Virus record (IMG/VR): IMGVR_UViG_3300030101_001083
Location: 1-28,345 of that record
DNA length: 28,345 nucleotides
Source of the DNA: a virus
Direction: 5' to 3' (one strand)
The position numbers and the translations under genes were made by a program. Under the pieces are notes generated by a model. The model was not told where the DNA came from. It ran no database searches and saw only the letters and a program-made list of their open reading frames with translations. Positions within the stretch are counted from its first letter, which is position 1. Each line of letters starts with the position of its first letter. Shown here one piece after another: positions 1 to 4,759 of the stretch.

Positions 1-150
1 GTTGTGGAATGGAGAGGCATGGTGAGTAGAGGTCGGGCGAGGCAAGGCGGTCATGGTGCGTTTCGGTTGGGTCTCGTAAGGTTCGGCTGGGCACGGCGGT
101 CGTGGTGTGTTCCGTTGGGGTGGGTTGGCTTTTGGCGAGGCGGTTAACTT
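1..150. repeat. Degenerate GGNNN pentamer-repeat tract
   Basis: The tract is G-rich on the plus strand and has GG dinucleotides recurring mostly every five bases, with occasional one-base slips. It contains an imperfect 27-base direct repeat at 46-72 and 95-121, with about five mismatches. No open frame or promoter is visible. Similar GGCNN pentamer tracts are known in other phages, where they have been suggested to aid recombination. The tract begins outside the window, so its left limit is unknown. Confidence 0.6.
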
Positions 151-165
151 TAAAAGGAGGAGTAA

Positions 166-672
166 ATGAGTAATTTTGCAAGAAAAACTAAACAGCGGAT
201 AATCGACGAGTATCTGCAAGCTACTGGTTTGAACATATTTAAAGCTGATGAGTTTGTGGACTGGCTGGCTAACCAGCCGGAACATGAAATGTATGACGCA
301 TTTTATGGCGTGGACGATAGCACGGCAGCACGTAACTGGCGTATCGACATGGCACGGCGCATGGCCAGCGGACTACGGATCGTGGTTAAACAAGAAGAAA
401 TACAACAAAGTGACGTCGTGTCAATCAAGGTCGCTGAGTATCCGGCATACATATCACCGGTAGCCAAGCGCAAAGAAGGCGGCGGCTACGAACCGTTTGA
501 CCCCGACGATGAAACCTCGCAAGAAGAATTACGGCGGCAAGCTGGCGTGGCACTGGCCGCGTGGCTCAACCGCTTCCGTGGGTCCGCGGAACATATCGGG
601 CTCGACATGACGCCAATCGAAAATATTGTCCGCATTCTGCGCGATGATAAAGACGAAGCAGTTGGGGCTTGA
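166..672 (+). CDS. Hypothetical phage protein, 168 aa
   Basis: The product is not recognised. It is a soluble, mixed-charge protein with no signal peptide or membrane segment. A basic N-terminus (SNFARKTKQR) is followed by an acidic aromatic stretch, a Gly/Pro hinge near residues 103-115 and a helical C-terminus. The ATG follows a very strong ribosome binding site (AAGGAGG at 154-160), unlike the ACGGGAG leaders of the genes that follow. The stop codon TGA lies inside the -35 hexamer of the next promoter. It could belong to the early gene set, but no function can be assigned. Confidence 0.7.
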   Translation: MSNFARKTKQRIIDEYLQATGLNIFKADEFVDWLANQPEHEMYDAFYGVDDSTAARNWRIDMARRMASGLRIVVKQEEIQQSDVVSIKVAEYPAYISPVAKRKEGGGYEPFDPDDETSQEELRRQAGVALAAWLNRFRGSAEHIGLDMTPIENIVRILRDDKDEAVGA

Positions 673-697
673 CAATATGTTGTCACCGTAGTATATA
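669..697 (+). promoter_or_regulatory. Strong sigma70-like promoter
   Basis: TTGACA at 669-674 is followed by a 17-base spacer and TATATA at 692-697. The -35 box overlaps the stop codon of the upstream gene. The ACGGGAG leader motif starts 47 bases after the first base of the -35 box, the same distance as in several other units. Confidence 0.75.
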
Positions 698-715
698 GGA
701 GTTATCTTATGTACT

Positions 716-722
716 ACGGGAG
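716..722 (+). promoter_or_regulatory. ACGGGAG leader motif
   Basis: This copy of the recurrent leader motif, extended to ACGGGAGAT, lies six bases before the ATG at 729 and fixes that start over the second ATG at 741. Confidence 0.65.
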
Positions 723-728
723 ATTGAG

Positions 729-914
729 ATGAAAGTAACAATGAAACCTGAATTGTGGGAAGCCGTTATCGTCGCTATTGATAATGATCTTGATGATTAT
801 CACTCAATAGGCACTGAAGGTGACCCAGAGTTAGACATCCGTTACGGCAAAATGCTTCAAGCACGGGGTGAAATTCTTCTTGAAATGAGGGAGAACAACG
901 ATGCCAAAGTTTAA
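729..914 (+). CDS. Small hypothetical protein, 61 aa
   Basis: The product is not recognised. It is a short acidic protein with a DNDLDDYHS stretch and a predicted C-terminal helix (YGKMLQARGEILLEM). It is the first gene behind the promoter at 669 and is preceded by an ACGGGAG leader. Its end overlaps the start of the next gene by 14 bases, so the two are likely translated in a coupled fashion. Confidence 0.65.
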   Translation: MKVTMKPELWEAVIVAIDNDLDDYHSIGTEGDPELDIRYGKMLQARGEILLEMRENNDAKV

Positions 915-1158
915 AATAACCGCCACGATGGACGTGGGCTACGAGCTAATCGTCGAAGCTGATAACGAAGCCGAAGCATGGCGGATGGCTGAAGGTGACG
1001 ATGCCGACTGGCTGCAAGTTGACGAAGGTCACGACTGGACGTTGGAAAATGTTTATGAGGTTGAGGATAAAACAAAATACCCAGAATGGAAAGTTGTTGA
1101 CCCCTACTTTACGGAGAAGAAGTTAAAAGAAAGGAGGCAGAGTGATGACGGCAGTTAA
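901..1158 (+). CDS. Small hypothetical protein, 85 aa
   Basis: The product is not recognised. The N-terminus (MPKFKITATMDVGYELIVEA) reads as two beta strands followed by an acidic helix (DNEAEAWRMAEGDDADW). This is a layout common in small single-domain phage proteins. A GAGGGA ribosome binding site lies inside the preceding gene. The coding end overlaps the next gene, which supports a small operon from 729 to about 1900. Confidence 0.65.
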   Translation: MPKFKITATMDVGYELIVEADNEAEAWRMAEGDDADWLQVDEGHDWTLENVYEVEDKTKYPEWKVVDPYFTEKKLKERRQSDDGS

Positions 1159-1393
1159 AGATAAGCGGATATCCTATGAGGATATGTATGACCGGTTGCT
1201 CGACGTGACCGAAGAGTTTTCCCTTCAAGGGGCAAGCCCTTTTCATGTGGCAAATGTTATGTCACGCTTTGTCGTCGAGTTGTCCTTTGATTGTGCGCCA
1301 AATGACGCAGAAGCAACGCATCTGCTACTGGACGCAATCACCGCTCGTATTGAAAGAGATCGTGAAGATGCTGAGTGTAACACGGTGTCATAA
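1145..1393 (+). CDS. Small hypothetical protein, 82 aa
   Basis: The product is not recognised. It is a helical, acidic protein with a conserved-looking LLDVTEEFSLQGASPFHVANVMSR N-terminal half, of which only the composition can be judged. The ATG at 1145 is preferred over the in-frame GTG at 1142 because AGGAGG at 1132-1137 is seven bases upstream. It overlaps the previous gene by 14 bases. The sequence 'GASPFHVANVM' resembles small regulatory-type phage proteins, but this is not enough to assign a role. Confidence 0.6.
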   Translation: MTAVKDKRISYEDMYDRLLDVTEEFSLQGASPFHVANVMSRFVVELSFDCAPNDAEATHLLLDAITARIERDREDAECNTVS

Positions 1394-1592
1394 TTGTAAC
1401 GAACAGGCCGCCGCAAAAGACGGTGACCTGTTCCTTTGTTCCAATTGCTGGTTTAACGTATGGGCACCACGGGAGATGATACATGGATCTGAAGAAAGAA
1501 ATTTTAGAAATTTCACGGGAGATGGATTGGCCAACAGCCGTCCAAAACATCAATCAGGTGGTAAGTCTATACGCTTCCCGTATAGCACATGA
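1368..1592 (+). CDS. Possible small zinc-ribbon protein, 74 aa
   Basis: From an ATG at 1368 the frame encodes CHNC at residues 7-10 and CSNC at 24-27. This CxxC-x13-CxxC pattern is typical of a zinc ribbon. It fills the otherwise empty 1394-1482 gap. It overlaps the preceding gene by 26 bases and the following one by 110 bases, which is unusual, and its C-terminal third (after about residue 40) looks like a shadow frame. The real product may be this ORF, a shorter or frameshifted form, or nothing. The Cys pattern is the only support. Confidence 0.4.
   Translation: MLSVTRCHNCNEQAAAKDGDLFLCSNCWFNVWAPREMIHGSEERNFRNFTGDGLANSRPKHQSGGKSIRFPYST
1469..1475 (+). promoter_or_regulatory. ACGGGAG leader motif
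   Basis: An ACGGGAGAT copy lies seven bases before the ATG at 1483 and supports that gene's start. A second chance match occurs inside the gene at 1515-1521. Confidence 0.55.
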
Positions 1593-1668
1593 GGGTCAAT
1601 TTAGCAGGGAAGCTGTAAAGCGGTCTTGTGAGGTTCAAGCCGCTTGGGAAAGGATCAAACGTGGATAA
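1483..1668 (+). CDS. Small hypothetical protein, 61 aa
   Basis: The product is not recognised. It is an all-helical, soluble small protein (MDLKKEILEISREMDW…) with one Cys and a basic end. The start is set by the ACGGGAGAT leader. Its last eight bases (GTGGATAA) contain the start codon of the next gene, an overlap typical of translational coupling. Confidence 0.65.
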   Translation: MDLKKEILEISREMDWPTAVQNINQVVSLYASRIAHEGQFSREAVKRSCEVQAAWERIKRG

Positions 1669-1903
1669 CACCGATAGCTTTGATGAAGCCGGTCACCGGA
1701 CCGAAGAACTGCTGGATGAAATGGCCAGCGAAGGACACAACGCAGGGGCCGTCATGGGCGGCGCACTGACCGCGCTGGTCTTCCGGCTGATAATATCCTC
1801 GCCAGACTCCACGACGGCCATTGGCATGATCACGTCGTGCATGGCCAGCGGCGCACGGGCCGCGGTCGAGTATGAAAGCGAAAAAGAAGAAACAGCGCAT
1901 TAA
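1661..1903 (+). CDS. Small hypothetical protein, 80 aa
   Basis: The product is not recognised. The GTG at 1661 is chosen over the in-frame GTG at 1628 because AAAGGA sits at a suitable distance upstream and the overlap with the previous gene is then only eight bases. The central part (GAVMGGALTALVFRLIISS, then IGMITSCMASGARAAVE) is Gly/Ala-rich and weakly hydrophobic. It may be a helical hairpin rather than a clear membrane anchor. A bidirectional terminator follows. Confidence 0.6.
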   Translation: MDNTDSFDEAGHRTEELLDEMASEGHNAGAVMGGALTALVFRLIISSPDSTTAIGMITSCMASGARAAVEYESEKEETAH

Positions 1904-1906
1904 AAA

Positions 1907-1932
1907 AGGGCGGCACATGGCCGCCCTAATTT
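1907..1932. terminator. Bidirectional rho-independent terminator
   Basis: GGGCGGC at 1908-1914 pairs with GCCGCCC at 1920-1926 around a five-base loop. An A-tract lies on the left and a T-rich tract on the right. It sits between convergent genes and can serve both strands. Confidence 0.85.
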
Positions 1933-2043
1933 TTACTTTGGCTTTTTAACAGGTTTTGGTTTTGGTTTCTTGACCGGCTTGGGCGGCTGGATCAACGGCC
2001 CAAGTATTTCGTCCAAGAAACCCATAGGATCTTTCTTTCCCAT
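1933..2043 (-). CDS. Minus-strand 36-aa Pro/Lys-tailed peptide
   Basis: This is the only convincing minus-strand gene in the window. A short helix (MGKKDPMGFLDEILGPLIQ) is followed by a tail made only of Pro, Lys and Val (PKPVKKPKPKPVKKPK), a highly basic polyproline-like stretch. The start is set by an ACGGGAG leader on the minus strand six bases upstream. A much longer in-frame extension to 2214 is rejected for lack of such a leader. It converges on the 1661-1903 gene and shares its terminator. Its position opposite a divergent promoter pair suggests a regulatory or accessory role, but the function is unknown. Confidence 0.55.
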   Translation of the reverse strand: MGKKDPMGFLDEILGPLIQPPKPVKKPKPKPVKKPK

Positions 2044-2049
2044 AGCTTT

Positions 2050-2056
2050 CTCCCGT
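2050..2056 (-). promoter_or_regulatory. ACGGGAG leader motif on minus strand
   Basis: Read on the minus strand, CTACGGGAG precedes the ATG at 2043 by six bases. This shows that the motif follows gene orientation. Confidence 0.6.
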
Positions 2057-2089
2057 AGTTGTAAAAGGTAGATTACTACCATGTATAAG

Positions 2090-2118
2090 AGTCTATCATA
2101 GAATCCCATACTTGTATA
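2090..2118 (-). promoter_or_regulatory. Candidate minus-strand promoter with operator-like spacer
   Basis: On the minus strand TATACA (2118-2113) and TAGACT (2095-2090) are separated by 17 bases. Both boxes are weak. The overlapping CAAGTATGGGAT is identical, in opposite orientation, to the sequence in the plus-strand promoter at 2313. This makes a shared regulator binding site plausible. Confidence 0.4.
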
Positions 2119-2312
2119 GAGGGGTGCGACACCATGTCGCAGGTGCTCTGTAACCAAGGCTGGAAGCCAAAAACGTCGTTGGCCGGTCGAGGGTAGTAAA
2201 CCACCGGAAAACACCTAAAGCCTGTGTATGGGCTTCTATGGGACATTATGGGGGTTTAACTCAATTTAGGTTAACATAGATTTTACCGCTAAAACTTTCT
2301 AAAATTTTATAC
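2119..2312. other. Intergenic region between divergent promoters, with small hairpins
   Basis: No gene is supported here. The stretch holds three small inverted repeats: GCGACA/TGTCGC at 2126-2140, GGCT/AGCC at 2158-2168 and AAGCC/GGCTT at 2218-2235. An AT-rich segment follows. A non-coding RNA is possible, but no promoter for one was found. Copies of the TATGGGA core (2238-2253) resemble the operator-like motif on either side. Confidence 0.4.
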
Positions 2313-2341
2313 TTGACAAGTATGGGATAATATGTTATAGT
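2313..2341 (+). promoter_or_regulatory. Sigma70-like promoter with operator-like spacer
   Basis: TTGACA at 2313-2318, a 17-base spacer and TATAGT at 2336-2341 make a near-consensus promoter. The spacer contains CAAGTATGGGAT (2317-2328), repeated in inverse orientation at 2103-2114. It also contains ATAAT at the same distance from TTG as in three other upstream regions. Confidence 0.75.
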
Positions 2342-2347
2342 GTAAGA

Positions 2348-2385
2348 ACAATCAGAAATGATTGTGCTTGCCCCGATGGGCGGGG
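2348..2385 (+). promoter_or_regulatory. Double hairpin at the predicted 5' end of the transcript
   Basis: ACAATCA pairs with TGATTGT around a GAAA loop (2348-2365), exactly where transcription should begin. CCCCG pairs with CGGGG around ATGGG (2371-2385). The leader then runs to the ACGGGAG motif. A role in mRNA stability or regulation is inferred. Confidence 0.5.
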
Positions 2386-2411
2386 TGCGCTGTTTCACAT
2401 TGTTAATTACT

Positions 2412-2418
2412 ACGGGAG
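2412..2418 (+). promoter_or_regulatory. ACGGGAG leader motif
   Basis: A TACTACGGGAGAT-type copy lies six bases before the ATG at 2425. It is nearly identical to the copy at 716 over more than ten bases. Confidence 0.65.
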
Positions 2419-2424
2419 ATCAGT

Positions 2425-2808
2425 ATGACTGATACTGTTAAAGACTGGGTGTTGCCTAACGGCTTCACTTTTATCGCTTCAACCGCCGGATGGTACGGCT
2501 CATGGGCCAAAGCCACCGATCCGCTGACCGCGGCTCGTAACGCTGTTAGAAATAACGGCGGTAACTATCCGGATTTCGTGTCCGTGTGGTACGGGCCCTC
2601 CGAAACCACTTATATAAATGAGATGGGTGGACTTCAATACCATGCCGATACAGCGGATAAAATGGTCCCTATCGGGTTTTTTGAAGTAAAAAAGAACTCA
2701 ATAAAGCCGTCCAAAGATGAGCGTTACACGCATTCGGAGTTCATGGACGAAAACATGAAAAACTTCGTTAGATCGTTTGAACGGTGGAATGAAGAACAAA
2801 AACAATAG
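2425..2808 (+). CDS. Hypothetical protein, 127 aa
   Basis: The product is not recognised. It is soluble, aromatic-rich (WYGSWAKATDP, SVWYGPSETTY) and has a charged helical C-terminus (FVRSFERWNEEQKQ). It has its own promoter, a structured leader and a terminator, so it forms a single-gene unit like those in the 4-7 kb array. The pattern of a small globular early protein would suit host take-over or regulation, but nothing in the sequence proves it. Confidence 0.7.
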   Translation: MTDTVKDWVLPNGFTFIASTAGWYGSWAKATDPLTAARNAVRNNGGNYPDFVSVWYGPSETTYINEMGGLQYHADTADKMVPIGFFEVKKNSIKPSKDERYTHSEFMDENMKNFVRSFERWNEEQKQ

Positions 2809-2815
2809 CTTAGAG

Positions 2816-2842
2816 AGCGCGGCCCACGGGTCGCGCTTTTTT
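2816..2842 (+). terminator. Rho-independent terminator
   Basis: AGCGCGGCC at 2816-2824 pairs with the GGTCGCGCT arm, with one G-T wobble, and a run of six T follows. It closes the 127-aa gene's transcript. Confidence 0.85.
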
Positions 2843-2898
2843 AGTTACGCGTTACATATATAGGCTCAAAAATAAAAAAATATTTTTTAGTAAAAGTA

Positions 2899-2999
2899 GG
2901 TGTAACAGGTGTAACGGTGTAACATTTCTTGTAACAGGTTATATTTTATAGACTTTTTTTGTTACACCTTTGTGTTACACCATACGCTAGAGGTGTAAC
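2899..2999. repeat. Iteron-like cluster of GGTGTAAC repeats
   Basis: Direct copies of GGTGTAAC lie at 2899-2906, 2908-2915, 2916-2923 and 2992-2999. Inverse copies (GTTACACC) lie at 2961-2968 and 2974-2981, and a partial TGTAAC lies at 2930. AT-rich tracts flank the cluster (2866-2895 and 3031-3062). The layout is that of a replication origin with iterons and an unwinding region, or of a terminase recognition site, because the small terminase gene follows directly. The repeat unit is similar to the GGTGAACAG type I iteron of phage P4 as I recall it. Confidence 0.75.
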
Positions 3000-3111
3000 A
3001 CAGAAAACGGCCTTATTGCGATCCTATTTGGTTTTTTATAAAAATAATTTTTGCTCTATATAGTGTAATGCGTTACTAATATCTGAACGTGACCTTTTTA
3101 ACGGGGTAATT
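3000..3111. other. AT-rich leader of the small terminase gene
   Basis: The stretch from 2843 to 3111 holds no gene. This part contains an AT-rich block and a TATATA at 3057-3062 with no good -35 partner. ACGGGGT at 3101-3107 is a variant of the ACGGGAG leader, four bases before the ATG. Confidence 0.45.
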
Positions 3112-3744
3112 ATGGCAAGAGTGGCGGCGAGTAAAGTAACAGGTAAACCTAGAGAACGGCGAGGCAGACCACCGGCTGGTGTAGATCAGCCACTGACGCG
3201 CAAACAGGAGCTTTTTGTAAAAGAACTGGTGAGCAAAGACGGGCAGATTACGTTACGAGAGGCGGCCATCAATGCTGGATATGCTGTAACGTCGGCGCAT
3301 AGTCGAGCTTATGAACTGACTAATCCGCACATATCGCCCCATGTTGTGGCGGCTATACAATCTTATCGTCGAGAGCTTGACGAAAAGTACGGCATCACCT
3401 TTCACCGGCACGTCAGAGACTTGCAGAACATACGGGATATTGCTTTGCAGAACGGGGCATATAGTGCCGCCGTGCAAGCTGAATACCGACGGGGACAAGC
3501 GCAGGGGGACATATACGTCAATAAATCAGAAATCCGTCATGGCTCTATCGACAGTATGAGCAAAGAGGATGTTTTGAAAGCGTTAGAGGAAATCAAACAA
3601 AGCTATGCCCCAATCACAATCGACGTCACTCCCAAAGAAAAAGAGAATGCCAGCAATCGCAACAAAGCGCGAAAGCGGCTTTTACAAGCAGATAAAGGAA
3701 GCGGCGCAGAGGTCGAAGCGGAAATTACTGCTGACGCGGATTGA
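3112..3744 (+). CDS. terS: Terminase small subunit (TerS)
   Basis: TerS binds the packaging site on the genome concatemer and hands it to the large terminase at the portal. The frame has an N-terminal basic segment with an AT-hook-like RRGRPP (residues 17-22). A helix-turn-helix of the Terminase_2 type follows, at about residues 28-85 (LTRKQELFVKEL, then LREAAINAGYAVTSAHSRAYEL). A helical central domain and a charged, probably disordered tail come next. A length of 210 aa suits the family. It directly follows the GGTGTAAC cluster, which could be its binding site. The large subunit gene lies about 4 kb away, an unusual separation. The next gene overlaps its 3' end. Confidence 0.8.
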   Translation: MARVAASKVTGKPRERRGRPPAGVDQPLTRKQELFVKELVSKDGQITLREAAINAGYAVTSAHSRAYELTNPHISPHVVAAIQSYRRELDEKYGITFHRHVRDLQNIRDIALQNGAYSAAVQAEYRRGQAQGDIYVNKSEIRHGSIDSMSKEDVLKALEEIKQSYAPITIDVTPKEKENASNRNKARKRLLQADKGSGAEVEAEITADAD

Positions 3745-4069
3745 AAACTATGTGGGAGCCGGAATACCAGACTTACTTATATGTGACGAGTTTGGTGTGT
3801 TTCATTTTGTGGAACTTAAATTTCTGACAAGTAATGGCGTTACGTTACAGCCGTCACAAGTAGCGTGGTTATCCCGTCACCATCATAGCCCGTCATGGAT
3901 ACTGATAAAGAAACAGAACAAGCCGACAGATGAGCCGGAAATGTTTTTGTATCCGGCCAGTGCGGCGGTTGATTTGAAAATGGACGGCTTGCAATCCGTC
4001 GAGCCGTTGCATCACCAAAAAGGAAAATTTAACTGGGATGTGCTTTTCGACTTGATTTGTCCCACATAA
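3647..4069 (+). CDS. PD-(D/E)xK (VRR-NUC-like) nuclease, 140 aa
   Basis: The frame has GAGIPDLLICDEFGVFHFVELK, of which the GxPD...(V)ELK core is the catalytic signature of VRR-NUC/Holliday-resolvase-like nucleases. An upstream helix (ESGFYKQIKEAAQ) and a following QxxW-type helix (LQPSQVAWLSRH) fit the fold. Such small phage nucleases cut branched DNA during replication or packaging. An ATG at 3647 is chosen; an earlier ATG at 3605 would lengthen the overlap with terS from 98 to 140 bases. Either way the conserved N-terminal helix lies inside terS, so this is a genuine long overlap in different frames. The next promoter overlaps its stop. Confidence 0.78.
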   Translation: MPAIATKRESGFYKQIKEAAQRSKRKLLLTRIENYVGAGIPDLLICDEFGVFHFVELKFLTSNGVTLQPSQVAWLSRHHHSPSWILIKKQNKPTDEPEMFLYPASAAVDLKMDGLQSVEPLHHQKGKFNWDVLFDLICPT

Positions 4070-4080
4070 TCCTATATGTA
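4052..4080 (+). promoter_or_regulatory. Candidate promoter overlapping the nuclease stop
   Basis: TTGATT at 4052-4057, a 17-base spacer and TATGTA at 4075-4080 are seen, with TATATG two bases earlier as an alternative. ATAAT sits 14 bases after TTG, as in the 2313, 5498 and 6943 regions. The ACGGGAG motif starts 47 bases downstream of the -35 start. Confidence 0.5.
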
Positions 4081-4098
4081 GAGGCATCGTTAATCAAT

Positions 4099-4105
4099 AC
4101 GGGAG
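4099..4105 (+). promoter_or_regulatory. ACGGGAG leader motif
   Basis: This copy lies nine bases before the ATG at 4115. Confidence 0.6.
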
Positions 4106-4114
4106 TTTTAGCGA

Positions 4115-4300
4115 ATGAAAAAATATAATAGCGTTTTGACGTTTTCTTTTTCCGTCGATCATAACGAAGAAAACGGGACAGATTTAAACCCTGATGATGT
4201 ACGCGCCGCATTTAACAATCGGTTGTCATCTATGACCGATCAAGAGTTATGGGAAAGTGTCGGCGGTGGCGCGTATCTCGACGGCACTATCCAAAACTAG
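4115..4300 (+). CDS. Small hypothetical protein, 61 aa
   Basis: The product is not recognised. The N-terminus (KYNSVLTFSFSVDH) reads as a beta strand. The middle (LNPDDVRAAFNNRLSSMTDQELWESVG) is helical and acidic. It is the first gene of the unit array between the terminase genes, with its own candidate promoter and leader. A second tiny gene with its own ACGGGAG leader follows within 20 bases. Confidence 0.65.
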   Translation: MKKYNSVLTFSFSVDHNEENGTDLNPDDVRAAFNNRLSSMTDQELWESVGGGAYLDGTIQN

Positions 4301-4301
4301 C

Positions 4302-4308
4302 ACGGGAG
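4302..4308 (+). promoter_or_regulatory. ACGGGAG leader motif
   Basis: An ACGGGAGAT copy lies 11 bases before the ATG of the 33-aa gene. It is the main reason to call that gene. Confidence 0.55.
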
Positions 4309-4319
4309 ATTGCGAACTA

Positions 4320-4421
4320 ATGTTTATATTTAGTCTTATTGGCCGGTTGTTGTATGGGCCGGATTGGGAAAAACACACACAAAAACGAACGCGACATATA
4401 AGCCGACGCCGACGTCGTTAA
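4320..4421 (+). CDS. Very small Arg-rich protein, 33 aa
   Basis: The product begins with a hydrophobic FIFSLIGRLLYG segment. It ends in a strongly basic tail (KRTRHISRRRRR, all five last residues Arg). That layout would suit an amphipathic or membrane-touching peptide, or a nucleic-acid-binding one. The call rests on the ACGGGAGAT leader upstream and on the terminator placed 18 bases after the stop. The function is unknown. Confidence 0.5.
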   Translation: MFIFSLIGRLLYGPDWEKHTQKRTRHISRRRRR

Positions 4422-4439
4422 AATTTTAAAAAATAATAG

Positions 4440-4472
4440 GCCCCGTCAAAATATCTTGACGGGGCTTTTTTT
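4440..4472 (+). terminator. Terminator whose 3' arm carries the next -35 box (copy 1)
   Basis: GCCCCGTCAA at 4440-4449 pairs perfectly with TTGACGGGGC at 4456-4465 around AATATC, and a T-tract follows. The first six bases of the 3' arm are the -35 box of the promoter at 4456-4484. A 28-base identical copy occurs 249 bases downstream. Confidence 0.85.
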
Positions 4473-4484
4473 AACTCTTATATA
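4456..4484 (+). promoter_or_regulatory. Promoter built on a terminator hairpin (copy 1)
   Basis: TTGACG at 4456-4461 is followed by a 17-base spacer that is largely the terminator T-tract, then TATATA at 4479-4484. The ACGGGAG leader begins 48 bases after the -35 start. Confidence 0.65.
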
Positions 4485-4503
4485 AGAGAAATCTTATAGA
4501 AAC

Positions 4504-4510
4504 ACGGGAG
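4504..4510 (+). promoter_or_regulatory. ACGGGAG leader motif deciding a TTG start
   Basis: An ACGGGAGAT copy lies six bases before TTG at 4517, the same spacing as for the ATG genes at 729 and 2425. This supports a TTG initiation codon. Confidence 0.6.
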
Positions 4511-4516
4511 ATTAAA

Positions 4517-4681
4517 TTGACTATTGATTATGATGCTATATATGACGCCGTCGATAAAATTTCTAAAACTTCTAATGAAGTTGAAATAAAAAATATTGTT
4601 TACGGTTTGGGAGATATTGAAAGAAAAAAGTTAAAAGAGATTGTGCGGCGTGTTTCTAAATTGCGCCATATCGCAACCTGA
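4517..4681 (+). CDS. Small hypothetical protein, 54 aa, TTG start
   Basis: The product is not recognised. It is a soluble helical protein: an acidic N-terminal half (TIDYDAIYDAVDKISKTSNEV) and a basic C-terminal half (IERKKLKEIVRRVSKLRH). It lies alone between two near-identical terminator/promoter elements. The TTG start is inferred from the leader; no ATG is available in a sensible place. The charge split suggests a DNA- or protein-binding helix pair, but this is only a guess. Confidence 0.6.
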   Translation: MTIDYDAIYDAVDKISKTSNEVEIKNIVYGLGDIERKKLKEIVRRVSKLRHIAT

Positions 4682-4688
4682 ATATTAG

Positions 4689-4722
4689 GCCCCGTCAAAA
4701 TATCTTGACGGGGTTTTGTTTT
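4689..4722 (+). terminator. Terminator whose 3' arm carries the next -35 box (copy 2)
   Basis: GCCCCGTCAA at 4689-4698 pairs with TTGACGGGGT at 4705-4714, and a T-rich tract interrupted by one G follows. It is identical to copy 1 across the hairpin core. Confidence 0.8.
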
Positions 4723-4733
4723 TTGTATATATG
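4705..4733 (+). promoter_or_regulatory. Promoter built on a terminator hairpin (copy 2)
   Basis: TTGACG at 4705-4710 is followed by TATATG at 4728-4733 (17-base spacer), or TATATA at 4726-4731 (15-base spacer). The ACGGGAG leader starts 48 bases after the -35 start. Confidence 0.6.
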
Positions 4734-4752
4734 GGACAAAGCGCATTCAATT

Positions 4753-4759
4753 ACGGGAG
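4753..4759 (+). promoter_or_regulatory. ACGGGAG leader motif
   Basis: It lies eight bases before the ATG at 4768. It rules out the in-frame upstream start at 4705, which would lie inside the promoter. Confidence 0.6.

Noticed and set aside
1515-1521. Second ACGGGAG inside the 61-aa gene at 1483
   Set aside because: It lies in the coding frame and the next in-frame Met is the natural interior of the protein; it is taken as chance or duplication.
2044-2214. N-terminal extension of the minus-strand gene to 93 aa
   Set aside because: The extension has no leader motif and reads through the candidate minus-strand promoter, whereas the shorter start at 2043 has a clean ACGGGAG at the usual spacing.
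2121-2240. The hairpin-rich stretch as a tRNA or known riboswitch
   Set aside because: No acceptor, anticodon or T-arm pattern can be placed, and no riboswitch core is recognised.
2899-2999. The GGTGTAAC cluster as a CRISPR array
   Set aside because: The units are only eight bases, the spacing is 8-9 bases or irregular, and both orientations occur; there are no spacers or cas genes.
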